This document shows positions 7,547 through 17,334 of a DNA stretch of 64,000 bases, in pieces; the first letter of the stretch is position 1; every line of letters starts with the position of its first letter. The DNA lies in the NCBI GenBank assembly GCA_964428015.1, contig CAYRWR010000007.1, positions 1 to 64,000 on the forward strand. Direction: 5' to 3'. The translations under genes were made by a program, and so were the position numbers. Source of the DNA: CAYRWR01 sp964428015 (GTDB lineage Bacteria; Spirochaetota; Brevinematia; Brevinematales; CAYRWR01). Under the pieces are notes generated by a model. The model had not been told where the DNA came from and ran no database searches. It worked only from the letters and a program-made list of their open reading frames with translations.

Positions 7547-9655
7547 ATGAAAAAAGTATGGTTATGGATGATGATCCTGGGGGTGATGTCCCAGGTAACA
7601 GCTGGATGGACGCTGGATATGCGCGGCGAGACCATCTATTCTCTTATGGTAGACCGTTTTTATGACGGCAATCCCGCCAACAACCTGGGCGACGGCTCCA
7701 TGCCCCAGCTCACGGATACCACACCCGGATCGGGTACAGAAGCGGAATGGAAAAAATACTGGGGCGGCGATCTCAAAGGGGTGCTGCTTAAGCTGGATTA
7801 TCTTCAGTCCATAGGCGTCACCGATGTATGGCTCTCACCGGTAATGGAAAACGTCAACGGTATAGACGCCCTGGGAACTACCGCCTACCACGGCTACTGG
7901 GTCAAAGATTACTTCCGGGTGGAAGAGCACTTCGGTACCTGGACAGATGTGTACAACCTAGCTAACGCCCTGCATGCCCGCGGTATGAAGCTGATCATGG
8001 ACTTTACCCCCAATCACTCCAATCCTCTGCAACAGCTGGACAAGGGCGCGCTGTACCGCAACGGGGTCAAGCTCACCGATTACCCCAGCGATAACTGGAC
8101 CTATTATCACCACTATGAAGACCCGGCTTCCTGGGGAGACGACCGCTGGAAGGACAAGAACCTGCCCCTGCAGGGACTGGCCGACTACAACAACGGCTCT
8201 CCGGCTATTGATAACTACCTCATCGATGCTGCCAAAGTCTGGCTGGACGCGGGTGTGGATGCCTTTCGTATTGATGCCATCAAGCATATTGAGCCCACTT
8301 TTATACAGCTCTTTACCCAGACGCTCAACAACTACGCCTACACTACTCTGGGGCGCAGCTCCGGGGTCTATTTCTTCGGAGAATGGTTTAACGGCGGAGC
8401 CGGTGACCCTGACTCCATCGCCTTTGTCAATGGTCCTAACGGTACCGAGCTTCTGGATTTTAACTTGCGTAAAAAAATCGAAAATGTCCTGGGCGGACAA
8501 TTATCCATGAATGACCTCAACGGTTACATATTGCAGAGAGACCTGGAATTCCAGCGCCCTCTTGACCAGGTATTGTTTCTGGACAATCATGACCTCAGCC
8601 GCTTTCTCCTCACTCTGGACCAGTATTACAACCTGGACTACGCCACCTCAGCCAAACGCCTGGAAATGGGACTGGGACTGATCATGACCCTGCGCGGTAT
8701 CCCCTGCGTGTACTACGGTACTGAGCAGTACGCCAGCACCTACATTCAGACCAGCCTGGGCAACTGGGGCGGCGACCCCTACAACCGGGAACTGATGCCC
8801 GCCTGGAATACTACTACCCGTGCCGCCACCATCATAAAGAAATTGTCAGACCTGCGCAAGACCAGCCCTGCCCTGCAGTCCGGTACCTACCAGCAGAAAT
8901 GGCTCAATAATGAGATCCTGGTCTATGAACGCAAGCTCAATAATGAAAGCGTGGTAGTGGCCCTGAACCGGGGCGCGGCTACCACTATCAGCGTCTCAGC
9001 CCTGGGACTGCCCAACGGTACCTACAGCGATGTGCTGGGGGCTAACAGCATCACTGTCAATAACGGCAGTGCTTCCATCACCCTGCCCGCCAACAGCGTA
9101 CAGGTCTGGAAGGGTACCGGCGCCATACAGAATGAATTCCGCACGGTAGTGTTTATCCAGAAAGAGACTGTCTCGGGACAGGATATCTTTATCCGGGGCG
9201 GACATGACGCAGACCTGGTATCTGCCGGATATTATCCCGCCATGAATGAACCTATCACCTACCTCAATCTGCTCAATCCCACTACTCTGGCCTACAAACA
9301 GAACGATGTCAGCCTGGACTGGGCAGGCGATTCCGCCCTGGACTGGACTACCAGTGCCGCGGCTTCCCCCTGGCATGTGTCACAGAATCTGTACTACAAT
9401 ACCGTGGGTTATGGTGTAGACCCGGAAAATACCTGGGGTATGCACTGGTGGAAATTCGACGTGAAGATGACCGGCGCAGTGGGCGACTGGTTTGAATTCA
9501 AAGTCTTTATGCGCCAGAACGGCTCCACCACCTGGGAAAACAATATCTCCCAGGCCGGCACCCCGCAAACCTCCATCAACCACTGGGGACGGAAAGGCTA
9601 TATCACCCGCGTGGTATTCGGCAGCTCCTGGGTGGAATACAAACTGTTGAATTAA
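7547..9655 (+). CDS. Secreted GH13 alpha-amylase / CGTase-like enzyme
   Basis: A 702-residue glycoside hydrolase family 13 enzyme that cleaves or transfers alpha-1,4-glucan. Residues 1-20 are a Sec signal. The catalytic barrel covers about 25-440 and shows all GH13 regions: DFTPNHS (152-158), AFRIDAIKHI with nucleophile Asp243, FGEWF with acid/base Glu279, and FLDNHD with Asp349. The YHGYWVKDYF and ADYNN segments resemble cyclodextrin glucanotransferases and maltogenic amylases more than cytosolic amylases. A beta-sandwich C domain follows (about 455-530), and residues 540-702 form an extra module with many Trp, probably starch-binding. GAAGGGGAG precedes the ATG and a strong terminator follows. 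It probably feeds external starch into the cell; the intracellular GH57 enzyme at 39897 is a plausible partner. Confidence 0.93.
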   Translation: MKKVWLWMMILGVMSQVTAGWTLDMRGETIYSLMVDRFYDGNPANNLGDGSMPQLTDTTPGSGTEAEWKKYWGGDLKGVLLKLDYLQSIGVTDVWLSPVMENVNGIDALGTTAYHGYWVKDYFRVEEHFGTWTDVYNLANALHARGMKLIMDFTPNHSNPLQQLDKGALYRNGVKLTDYPSDNWTYYHHYEDPASWGDDRWKDKNLPLQGLADYNNGSPAIDNYLIDAAKVWLDAGVDAFRIDAIKHIEPTFIQLFTQTLNNYAYTTLGRSSGVYFFGEWFNGGAGDPDSIAFVNGPNGTELLDFNLRKKIENVLGGQLSMNDLNGYILQRDLEFQRPLDQVLFLDNHDLSRFLLTLDQYYNLDYATSAKRLEMGLGLIMTLRGIPCVYYGTEQYASTYIQTSLGNWGGDPYNRELMPAWNTTTRAATIIKKLSDLRKTSPALQSGTYQQKWLNNEILVYERKLNNESVVVALNRGAATTISVSALGLPNGTYSDVLGANSITVNNGSASITLPANSVQVWKGTGAIQNEFRTVVFIQKETVSGQDIFIRGGHDADLVSAGYYPAMNEPITYLNLLNPTTLAYKQNDVSLDWAGDSALDWTTSAAASPWHVSQNLYYNTVGYGVDPENTWGMHWWKFDVKMTGAVGDWFEFKVFMRQNGSTTWENNISQAGTPQTSINHWGRKGYITRVVFGSSWVEYKLLN

Positions 9656-9676
9656 TGGATCAAGTTAAATAGAAAA

Positions 9677-9708
9677 GACCGCCTTCTTTTTGGGAGGCGG
9701 TTTTTTTT
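9677..9708 (+). terminator. Rho-independent terminator after the amylase
   Basis: ACCGCCT at 9678-9684 pairs with AGGCGGT at 9695-9701 and is followed by eight T. Confidence 0.9.
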
Positions 9709-9732
9709 GCTTAAACAAATATCCTGCAGTAG

Positions 9733-9761
9733 TTGCGGTAAGTGCTAATCCATTGTAAAAT
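9733..9761 (+). promoter_or_regulatory. Candidate promoter of the chemoreceptor operon
   Basis: TTGCGG at 9733-9738, a 17-bp spacer and TAAAAT at 9756-9761, just after a terminator and 29 bp before the first start codon. Confidence 0.45.
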
Positions 9762-9789
9762 AAAGCATACTGTCAGAAGGAGACCGGGT

Positions 9790-10734
9790 ATGGGCTTTGA
9801 GGTCAAGCAAGGTAAAAATGGATGGATAGAACTGCATTTTGAGAATGTAATTTCATTATGGAATATCCTGAAAAACATTTCCCGTACCCCCTACCTCAAA
9901 CATTTTATCGTCGAAAACTACGACGGCGGCAATACCCAGATCGACCGTGAATACTGGAACCAGGAAGAGATCATGTTCCGTGAACTCAAAAAGGGACAAT
10001 TTCTCTTTCCCTACGAATCCATCGGCTTCGTACTGGATGACAGCATCAGCGACATCGATATCTCAGTAATAGATGGATTGAAGGACAATGACCCCGGTTC
10101 TTCCCCTGCTGAATATAAAATCAGCATCCGTGATACCGATAACTGTGTCATATATCTCAAGGACAGGGAACACGTCCCCATTATCGCGGCTTTGTACCTC
10201 TTCAGCTTTTTCGACAGCGGTTTTGACCATACTATGCTGTTTGTCCTCAAAGAAGGTATGCGCGGTATTTTAAAAGACAGGGACTTCCGATTCGAAATAG
10301 TAGATGGTACCTTCCAGGTGACAATGGAGGCTCTGCACTTTGTCCTCAAGATCCAGGACCCGCAGGACAGAGAGAATTACCTGCACATCCAGTTAGGAAA
10401 AAGATTCTCCAAAAAGAGTATCAATGAAAGCCAGATCAAAAACCTGGCTTATCTAAAAAAAAAATGGTTAGCCGCTAATCCTCTGTATCAGAAACTTCAT
10501 CCCTATTTTGAGCAGCATCCCCTGGTGTGGATTGCCGTGAAAATCATCCTTTGGATTTTTGCCATTATGGTATTTTATGTGATTGCGCATAAATTATTCC
10601 ACCTCAGTATTAAAAAAATTGTACCTCTACTAGCGTTTTTCTTTATAGTCCTTATGGTGTATAGATGGATCCGCAGATTTTTCCGCAAAAATATCTATAA
10701 ACGTTATCTGAAATATCAGGACCAGGGAGAATAG
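9790..10734 (+). CDS. Membrane protein of unknown function, operon partner of chemoreceptor
   Basis: Starting at ATG 9790, chosen because AGAAGGAG lies seven bases before it, the protein has 314 residues. The first 225 residues form a soluble, mixed alpha/beta domain (GKNGWIELHFENVISLWNIL at the start). Two closely spaced hydrophobic helices follow at about 255-280 and 284-302, then a strongly basic tail (RRFFRKNIYKRYLKY). No known family is recognised. Its stop codon directly abuts the ATG of a 7TM chemoreceptor-like gene, so the two are co-translated and probably act together, for example as a cytoplasmic input or scaffold for the receptor. That role is inference. Confidence 0.7.
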   Translation: MGFEVKQGKNGWIELHFENVISLWNILKNISRTPYLKHFIVENYDGGNTQIDREYWNQEEIMFRELKKGQFLFPYESIGFVLDDSISDIDISVIDGLKDNDPGSSPAEYKISIRDTDNCVIYLKDREHVPIIAALYLFSFFDSGFDHTMLFVLKEGMRGILKDRDFRFEIVDGTFQVTMEALHFVLKIQDPQDRENYLHIQLGKRFSKKSINESQIKNLAYLKKKWLAANPLYQKLHPYFEQHPLVWIAVKIILWIFAIMVFYVIAHKLFHLSIKKIVPLLAFFFIVLMVYRWIRRFFRKNIYKRYLKYQDQGE

Positions 10735-12600
10735 ATGACAGGAGAGATATTCCAGCTTAAGACACACATGGCTTTTAATATCTCATTGATTACATCTGTC
10801 ATTATCATTCTTATTACAATCATACAGTTTATAATGTTCACTATCATTCGCCTGAAAAAAGGGCCAGAATCGACACGTCTGGTACAGGAATATCGAAATA
10901 TTTTTTATCTACTTTTCTTTTTCACTATTTTTGTTTTAACTATATTTTTATCCTACATGATCCCCAGCTTGGTTATCGCTGATTATAACATGAGGCTTCA
11001 TGTGACAATAGCTCTTTTTGCTATATACAATTATATCCGTCTTATTTTTAATTATTCCCGGCAGGAAGAAACTCTCTTCGCAAAAATTTTGAGTAAGGGT
11101 TTCCTGATATACTCCATCCTTTTTACTATTGTTGCTTTTACCACCAGGACTCTAATCTCCGGTAACACCGGTATGCATCGAGACGGGTGGATATTTACCT
11201 ATGGCCCTCTTTTTGATTTCGGATTTGGGATACCTTTTTTTGTTATTGTGATTTATGGTATGATAAAAATGATAATTGCCCGAAAATTATTTTCTGATAA
11301 CCGTCTGGAAAAAATCCGTTACACTTTAATTTTGACTGGTTTGATATTGATGATTATGGGTGGAATAATTGAAGTCTCCACTGTATTCACCTCCCGGGAT
11401 CTTCTGGATGGAGATATGGCTGCTGTAGGTGTCAGCATCCTTTCTACTTTCATAGGTCTGTCTTCTATTATACAATTTTATCAAATTCAGGTCACCAATC
11501 GTGATAGCGAAGAATCTCTGTTCAAAATCATTTTAAAACTAAAAGATGCCATTATTCAGGGACGTCAAAGCCTGTCTACCCTTAATCCTTCTTCTAAACA
11601 ACTGACTAATCTCAGTGAAGAGATCAATCAGATAGTGGATATGTCACAGAAAAGGGCCCAACAAGCGCAGCATTCAGCTCAACACCAGAAAGAAACTATT
11701 AAAAATTTTTCTACCATGGTCATTTCCAATATAACCACTTTTGAGCAGATCCTGGGCTCCATGAATGATCAGAGTACCCGGATTCAGGAGTTTAAGGAAA
11801 TTATTCATGGCATCAATAAACTGCTCCAGGATATCTCGGAAAAAGGCAAGATAGTATCCGGGGGTGTAGTAAATCTCAATTCTGTGATAAATGATGCCAA
11901 AGTCCATGCGGACAATAATTATGACCTCATAAATGAAGTCAAAACAGCAATTCACAAAATTGTTCTGGTCACAGAAGCTATCGACCGCGTCTCTGATGAC
12001 TCTAATGTCCTGTCCATGAATGCTGCTATCGAATCTGCTACCAGCGGTGAGATAGGACGCGGATTCCAGGTAGTAGCCAATGACCTCAGAAGCATGTCTC
12101 TGAAAACGATAACAGAGACAGATAAGATCAAGGAAATCATTCACCTGCTTCAAAATGATCTGGACAAAGGCTTTATCAGTGCTATGAAGGTAAGAGACTT
12201 CTTTACTGAACTGGAAAAGACCATTGAGAAAATTTTCAATTTCATCATGACAATTATACAGCATACCAATGACCTGATTCAAAAGATCACTCATGTGGAA
12301 GAGACTATAGAGTCTCTGATGCTGATCGCCCAGAGCAGTCTGGATAGAGGTGAAGACCAACAGAAACTTAATAATGAGCTGAATGAGAGTATAGTCAGCC
12401 TGAAATACATGATTGAAAGCATCCGACGGGCTATGAATGAGACCCTGCAGATTATGGAAGTGGTGTACAGTTTTTCTACTTTCCTGCAGACCCGGTCTGA
12501 CAATTATCAGCTTCATTCCAATGAATTACAGAATGTGCTGAAACGTATTGATGAAAGTATACAAAAAGAGGGATCCCTGAACCAGGAATCCCTCCAATAA
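10735..12600 (+). CDS. Methyl-accepting chemotaxis-like receptor with 7TM input domain
   Basis: A 621-residue protein. The N-terminal 245 residues contain seven hydrophobic helices (about 13-37, 56-80, 86-106, 118-140, 156-182, 192-214, 221-245), like the 7TM sensor regions found on some histidine kinases, and there is no periplasmic ligand domain. The rest is a long coiled coil. The signalling tip is present in altered form: SNVLSMNAAIESATSGEIGR with GFQVVANDLRSM, against the usual NLLALNAAIEAARAGE. That is enough to suggest CheW/CheA contact, although several normally invariant residues differ. No cheA, cheW or cheR gene is in the window. The start directly follows the stop of the upstream membrane-protein gene. 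It probably senses a membrane or intracellular state. Confidence 0.85.
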   Translation: MTGEIFQLKTHMAFNISLITSVIIILITIIQFIMFTIIRLKKGPESTRLVQEYRNIFYLLFFFTIFVLTIFLSYMIPSLVIADYNMRLHVTIALFAIYNYIRLIFNYSRQEETLFAKILSKGFLIYSILFTIVAFTTRTLISGNTGMHRDGWIFTYGPLFDFGFGIPFFVIVIYGMIKMIIARKLFSDNRLEKIRYTLILTGLILMIMGGIIEVSTVFTSRDLLDGDMAAVGVSILSTFIGLSSIIQFYQIQVTNRDSEESLFKIILKLKDAIIQGRQSLSTLNPSSKQLTNLSEEINQIVDMSQKRAQQAQHSAQHQKETIKNFSTMVISNITTFEQILGSMNDQSTRIQEFKEIIHGINKLLQDISEKGKIVSGGVVNLNSVINDAKVHADNNYDLINEVKTAIHKIVLVTEAIDRVSDDSNVLSMNAAIESATSGEIGRGFQVVANDLRSMSLKTITETDKIKEIIHLLQNDLDKGFISAMKVRDFFTELEKTIEKIFNFIMTIIQHTNDLIQKITHVEETIESLMLIAQSSLDRGEDQQKLNNELNESIVSLKYMIESIRRAMNETLQIMEVVYSFSTFLQTRSDNYQLHSNELQNVLKRIDESIQKEGSLNQESLQ

Positions 12601-13443
12601 TTACTTTTTCATACTTATCTTTTTGGCGGCAGCGGCATCCTCTTCCTTTTTCTTTAAGTCCATTTCCAGTTTAGCTTTCCACTTCTCTATCACTTTTTTA
12701 GCTTCCTGAGCAAAGGTCTGTTCATTTAGGATGATATGTATCCGGACCAGGAGGTTCATGAAATCAATAGCTTTATTCATATCCTGTACATCCATGGTAG
12801 ACAATTCATATTTTTCACGCAGTTTTTTTGCAGCGGAATCAGTAAGGGTCTTTACAAAAAGGATGAGATCATTAATTTCCTGATAAAACTCTACCCTGGG
12901 GTCATTCAGTTTAATGGCCAGCTCTTTAAAATTGGTCATGTTCTTGGCGGTAACTGCCAGCTTACCGTACATCTCCACAAAATTCCATTTCCACTTGGAA
13001 TTATCCCCTTCTTCAAACTCGATTAAAGCGATACAGTATTCAATTTTTTTCAGAAGATTCAGTACCCTGCGGGGATTCAGCAGAGGCAGAGCATGCAGTA
13101 TCTCAGCGTTATCCGTCAGATTGGTGTCTACACCGGTGCCTACTATTTTTTCGAGCAGTTTCACCGCCTGGTAAGTATTCTTGCGGGCATTGGTCAGATA
13201 GGCATCGTTTTTGATACTCATGATCTCCAGACTCTTAGCACTCATTTCACAATATAAACCTACTGTGTTGAGATAGACATTAGCCGCGGCTACTTTTTTA
13301 TAGTGAGAATTGACATCAGTACCGGGATAGCCTTCCCTTTCCAGTTTTTTGGCTAATTTGAGGGTAGCCTCGACTTTATCCTTGTACTCTTTGATGATCA
13401 GATTGTAAGCTTCCTTTTTGGCTTTGGGTATTCTTTGCAGCAT
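12601..13443 (-). CDS. Conserved-looking helical protein of unknown function
   Basis: A 280-residue soluble protein that is almost entirely alpha-helical and rich in Lys and Glu, with no signal peptide or membrane segment. The start ATG at 13443 is chosen over an in-frame TTG at 13458 because AAGGAAG lies about five bases upstream of the ATG. The C-terminus is a charged coil (EMDLKKKEEDAAAAKK). No domain is recognised; the architecture resembles helical-repeat scaffold proteins. Its stop directly abuts that of the convergent chemoreceptor gene with no visible terminator between. It may be cytoplasmic; function not assigned. Confidence 0.7.
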   Translation of the reverse strand: MLQRIPKAKKEAYNLIIKEYKDKVEATLKLAKKLEREGYPGTDVNSHYKKVAAANVYLNTVGLYCEMSAKSLEIMSIKNDAYLTNARKNTYQAVKLLEKIVGTGVDTNLTDNAEILHALPLLNPRRVLNLLKKIEYCIALIEFEEGDNSKWKWNFVEMYGKLAVTAKNMTNFKELAIKLNDPRVEFYQEINDLILFVKTLTDSAAKKLREKYELSTMDVQDMNKAIDFMNLLVRIHIILNEQTFAQEAKKVIEKWKAKLEMDLKKKEEDAAAAKKISMKK

Positions 13444-13533
13444 TCGTCTTCCTTGCAATATTTACATTATTCACTATAATATACTTACATTTTATATTAT
13501 CGGCACATATAATACCATGAATAAAAGGAAATT

Positions 13534-14691
13534 ATGAAACAAAAGAAATTTTTTACCAAATTGGTGGAAAATCTGGAAAAACTGGACCATTCCGACGTCC
13601 GTCAGTTTCTGGGTAAGATAGAAAAAGAAAGACAGACCTTTTCACACATATTAAATGACCTGGACCTGGGGCTGATGGTTATTGAGAATAATACTCTGGT
13701 GTTTTGTAATAATACCGGCCGTGATATGATACTGCTGCCCGATATAGAACTGCCGGTACCTTTGTCCAGCATTGCCAAGTTGGTAAAAAACCCCAGTCTA
13801 TTTCAGAATCTCATGGATATTGACTGGCTATCCCGGGATGCCGCCAGTATCCTCATCACCGATAAGCATAACCGCTCTTTTGAAGTCTCCCGTATCATGA
13901 CAGACCTGGGTTATTCTATTTTAAAATTTAAAGATGTCACCAATGAGAGAGAACTGGAATTTAAACTCAAACAGTTTGAAAGCATAGGAGCACTGAACAC
14001 CATGGCTGCCGGAATAGCCCATGAAATAAAGAACCCTCTGGCTGCCATTGACCTGCATACCCAGATTCTGAGAAAAGGCATAAAAAACAACATTATTTTT
14101 GTCCCGGAGGAAGTAGATAACTATATCAACATTGTGGAAGAAGAAACTCGCCGCCTCAATAATATCCTGAATGACTTCCTGCTCTCCGCCCGAAAAAGGG
14201 AATTGAAGCTGTCCTTTGTGGATTTCAATGACTACCTGCAGGGAATTCTTCACTTTATGGATCCGGTGATACAGGAGCAGAAAGTGCTGCTGGATACAGA
14301 ATGGGGGGATATACCCAAAATTTTTCTGGATATTGAGTACCTAAGGCAGGCTATCATCAATTTGTTAAAAAATGCCCTGGAAGCTATGCACAAATCCGAT
14401 GTACGGCGTATCCGGGTGGCAACTTTTTACGATCTGGGAAGAGATAGTGTGGGTATGTCTCTATGTGATACCGGCCCCGGTATGAATGAAGAAACCATGC
14501 AGAAGATATTTGAACCTTATTTTTCTACTAAAAACACCGGAACCGGCCTGGGTCTGACTATCGTATACAAAATCATCAAAGAACATGGCGGTGACATCCT
14601 GGTGGAAAGTAAACCCGGCCAGGGCACGACTTTCGTTATCTTTTTACCTATACGGCAGGGTCCCCGTCTTCTGCAGGGCGACAGGATCTGA
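13534..14691 (+). CDS. PAS-containing sensor histidine kinase (NtrB-like)
   Basis: A 385-residue soluble kinase. Residues about 30-140 form a PAS-like input (GLMVIENNTLVFCNNTGRDM). The HisKA helix carries GIAHEIKNPL with phospho-acceptor His163. The ATPase domain has the N box (NLLKNALEAM), G1 (DTGPGM), F box (IFEPYFSTK) and G2 (GTGLGLTIVY). This order and spacing match the NtrB/ZraS group, whose partners are usually NtrC-type sigma54 activators. No response regulator is adjacent, so it is an orphan kinase here. There is no membrane segment, so the signal is probably cytoplasmic. Its stop directly abuts the stop of the convergent ABC-F gene. Confidence 0.93.
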   Translation: MKQKKFFTKLVENLEKLDHSDVRQFLGKIEKERQTFSHILNDLDLGLMVIENNTLVFCNNTGRDMILLPDIELPVPLSSIAKLVKNPSLFQNLMDIDWLSRDAASILITDKHNRSFEVSRIMTDLGYSILKFKDVTNERELEFKLKQFESIGALNTMAAGIAHEIKNPLAAIDLHTQILRKGIKNNIIFVPEEVDNYINIVEEETRRLNNILNDFLLSARKRELKLSFVDFNDYLQGILHFMDPVIQEQKVLLDTEWGDIPKIFLDIEYLRQAIINLLKNALEAMHKSDVRRIRVATFYDLGRDSVGMSLCDTGPGMNEETMQKIFEPYFSTKNTGTGLGLTIVYKIIKEHGGDILVESKPGQGTTFVIFLPIRQGPRLLQGDRI

Positions 14692-16506
14692 TCAGTCTTC
14701 CCACTCCGCTTTTTTTTCTTCCAGCTCCAGCAGGGCTTCTTCCCACAACTGATACAGTTCTTCTTTTTTTATTTCCAGCTCGCGGTATAAACGGGAGTAT
14801 TTTTCAATATCCGCCGGCTTGCTGTCCCGGCTGGCACTGACCAGGGCTTCATGACAATCACTCAGTGATTTTTCACAGGTATGAATACCGTCCTCGGTCT
14901 CCTGGACTTTTTTTTCCAGAGGAGCCAGAACCTTGCGGGCTTCTTTGAGCCTTTCGGCTTTTTGACGTCTGATCTCTTTGGGATTCTGACTGTCCGTCTC
15001 CTTTTGAGATACCAGACGTTCTTCATCCCAGCCTACTTCACTGAGAAAATCATCATAACTGCCTTCAAATACCGTGATTTTATCCTGCTCAAAGATCACC
15101 AGTCGCCGCGCCCAGTGTCTCAGGTACATTTCATTGTGGGTTACCATGACCACAGCTCCAGGATAATCATCCAGGGCTTCCAGGAGGGAGTCACAGGACT
15201 GCATGTCCAGGTGGTTGGTAGGTTCATCCAGGAGCAGGAGATGAGCCGGACGTGCAATGATTTTACCCAACATCACCCGGTTTTTTTCTCCACCTGATAA
15301 AACAGAGATTTTCTTAAGAGCAGCCTCACCTTCAAACATCATAGCACCGCAGATACTGCGGACTTCCGTGATACCTGCGCCGGGATAAGCCCGGGAGATC
15401 TCTTCTTCTACCGTGTTATGAGGGGTAAGTGTCTTAAGATTTGTCTGGGCAAAATAGGCCATATCCATACGGGGCGGGGTCTTTATTTCTCCGCTGAGAG
15501 GGTTTAATTCTCCGGCCAGAATACGCAGCAGGGTGGATTTTCCCTTGCCGTTTCTACCGATGATAGCGATACGATCATCTTTCTGGACATCCAGACTGAA
15601 TCTGGGTATGAGCATATCCTCTCGGCCAGGATACGTAAAAGTGATGTCATTTACTTCCATAATCCAGCGTGAACTTATTTCCTGATAATGAAAAGAAAAA
15701 TCCAGATCCTTTTCTTTCTGGAGGCTATCCAGTTTCTCGCGTTTATTGAGAGTTTTGATACGGGACTGGACCATATTGGCCAGCCTGGCTTTGGCCCTGA
15801 ATCGGGTAATAAACTGCTCGATACGCTTGCGTTCTTTTTCATCATTGACCCTGGTTTTTTCGTAGACTTCCTCTTCCTGTATCAGCTGTTCATACATTTT
15901 ACCGGTATCGCCCTTTACTTTACGCAGTTTTTTACGGTAGATAGCCACGGTGTGGGTGACTACCTGGTCCATAAAAGAACGGTCATGGGTGATCAGAATA
16001 AAGTCTTTGCTCCAGCTTTTCAGAAAACGGATCATCCAGCGTATAGATATAATGTCCAGGTAGTTATTAGGCTCGTCCAGCAAAAGCATATCCGGGTCAG
16101 AGAGAAGTACTTTAGCCAGATTGATGCGCACCTGGTAGCCCCCCGAAAACCTTTCCGGGGCGTAACGCATCTCTTCCACAGAAAATCCCAGTCCGCTCAG
16201 GATTTTTTCCGCTTTCCATATCTCATCTTTTTCATCCGGGGGCAGGCCTAACATGGCTTCTTCCAGTACACTGGGCCGGGTAAATTCCAGGTTCTGCTGC
16301 ACATAGGCCAGTTTATAATTCCGGGGCAGCTGTATCTCCCCATTATCCGGGGTTTCCATACCTGCCAGCATCCGAATGAGAGTGGTCTTACCGTGACCGT
16401 TTCGCCCTACCAGGCCGATTTTTTCACCGGGATTGATCTGTAGACTGACATCTTCCAGTAATACCTGTCTGGAATAGGTTTTGTTGAGATTGTTTATCTG
16501 AATCAT
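14692..16506 (-). CDS. ABC-F family ATPase
   Basis: A protein of 604 residues from ATG 16506; a longer in-frame start at 16551 adds a non-family leader. There are two ABC domains in one chain and no membrane segments: first Walker A GRNGHGKT, signature FSGGYQ, Walker B LLLDEPNNYLD; second GRNGKGKS, LSGGEKNR, LLLDEPTNHLD. The linker between them is helical and basic, as in ABC-F proteins that bind the ribosomal E site, and a C-terminal coiled coil (about 530-604) is like that of Uup/YdiF-type members. Such proteins act in translation control or relief of stalled ribosomes, and some give antibiotic protection. The exact subgroup cannot be fixed by eye. The gene stands alone. Confidence 0.92.
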   Translation of the reverse strand: MIQINNLNKTYSRQVLLEDVSLQINPGEKIGLVGRNGHGKTTLIRMLAGMETPDNGEIQLPRNYKLAYVQQNLEFTRPSVLEEAMLGLPPDEKDEIWKAEKILSGLGFSVEEMRYAPERFSGGYQVRINLAKVLLSDPDMLLLDEPNNYLDIISIRWMIRFLKSWSKDFILITHDRSFMDQVVTHTVAIYRKKLRKVKGDTGKMYEQLIQEEEVYEKTRVNDEKERKRIEQFITRFRAKARLANMVQSRIKTLNKREKLDSLQKEKDLDFSFHYQEISSRWIMEVNDITFTYPGREDMLIPRFSLDVQKDDRIAIIGRNGKGKSTLLRILAGELNPLSGEIKTPPRMDMAYFAQTNLKTLTPHNTVEEEISRAYPGAGITEVRSICGAMMFEGEAALKKISVLSGGEKNRVMLGKIIARPAHLLLLDEPTNHLDMQSCDSLLEALDDYPGAVVMVTHNEMYLRHWARRLVIFEQDKITVFEGSYDDFLSEVGWDEERLVSQKETDSQNPKEIRRQKAERLKEARKVLAPLEKKVQETEDGIHTCEKSLSDCHEALVSASRDSKPADIEKYSRLYRELEIKKEELYQLWEEALLELEEKKAEWED

Positions 16507-16617
16507 AGATATCCCTGATTTTTTTATCCAAATATTATAGCACTGCCTCACAGATGTTTCAAAGGATTGTAAAATAAAATGTTTTATGATAGTATAATAG
16601 AAATTCGGAGGTTAAAT

Positions 16618-17334
16618 ATGAAAACATTTCTCTCAACCATTCTCTTACTGGTTCTGACCCTTTCATTTTCATCCTGTTTGTCTGAACTGTCCCAACTGAC
16701 CAAAAATGTCCCGACTCAGAATAAACCTGCTCTGGATACGGCTACTATTGAAAAAGGATTACGGGAAGCCCTGGAAATCGGCACTAAGAATGCCGTCAAA
16801 TCCCTGTCACTGCAGGACAAGTTCTACACTACCCCTGACCTGAAAATCCTCATTCCCCAGGAATTAAAGGATGTTGACTCTAAATTGCGCTCCATTGGTC
16901 TGTCTAAACAGATGGATGACTTCAATAAAAAGATGAATGAATCTGCAGAAAAAGCCATTCCCAAAGCAGAAGCTATTCTGGTGGATGCCATTAAAAAGAT
17001 GTCTATCGAAGACGCCAGAAAAATTCTCCAGGGAAAAGATGACGAAGCTACCCAGTATCTGAAAAGGACCCAGGACCAGGCTCTGTATCAGGCTTTTTAT
17101 CCTATGGTAAAAAAAGTGATGGATGACACCGGGTTCAACAGCCTCTATAACTCACTCATCAGTAAGTACAATCAGCTGCCTCTGGTCACAAAAGTGAATT
17201 TTAATATCAATGACTATATTACACGTAAAGCCCTGGAAGCACTGTATAGATACCTGGCTGCTGAAGAAAAGAAGATCAGGACTGATGTTTCCGCCCGTGT
17301 TACTGATTTGCTGAAGAAGGTCTTCGGCTCTTAA
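16618..17334 (+). CDS. DUF4197 lipoprotein
   Basis: The start at ATG 16618 follows CGGAGG with a six-base gap; a longer frame to 16579 lacks such a site. The protein has 238 residues, with a signal ending FSSC, a serine-rich but acceptable lipobox. The mature part matches the DUF4197 pattern: GLREALEIGTKNAVKSLS near residue 48, then IPQELKDVDSKLRSIGL, AEAILVDAIKKMSIEDARKI and a helical C-terminus. DUF4197 proteins are periplasmic or lipidated helical proteins of unknown function. It is transcribed alone, and its end overlaps the last bases of the convergent transporter ATPase gene by four bases. Confidence 0.85.
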   Translation: MKTFLSTILLLVLTLSFSSCLSELSQLTKNVPTQNKPALDTATIEKGLREALEIGTKNAVKSLSLQDKFYTTPDLKILIPQELKDVDSKLRSIGLSKQMDDFNKKMNESAEKAIPKAEAILVDAIKKMSIEDARKILQGKDDEATQYLKRTQDQALYQAFYPMVKKVMDDTGFNSLYNSLISKYNQLPLVTKVNFNINDYITRKALEALYRYLAAEEKKIRTDVSARVTDLLKKVFGS

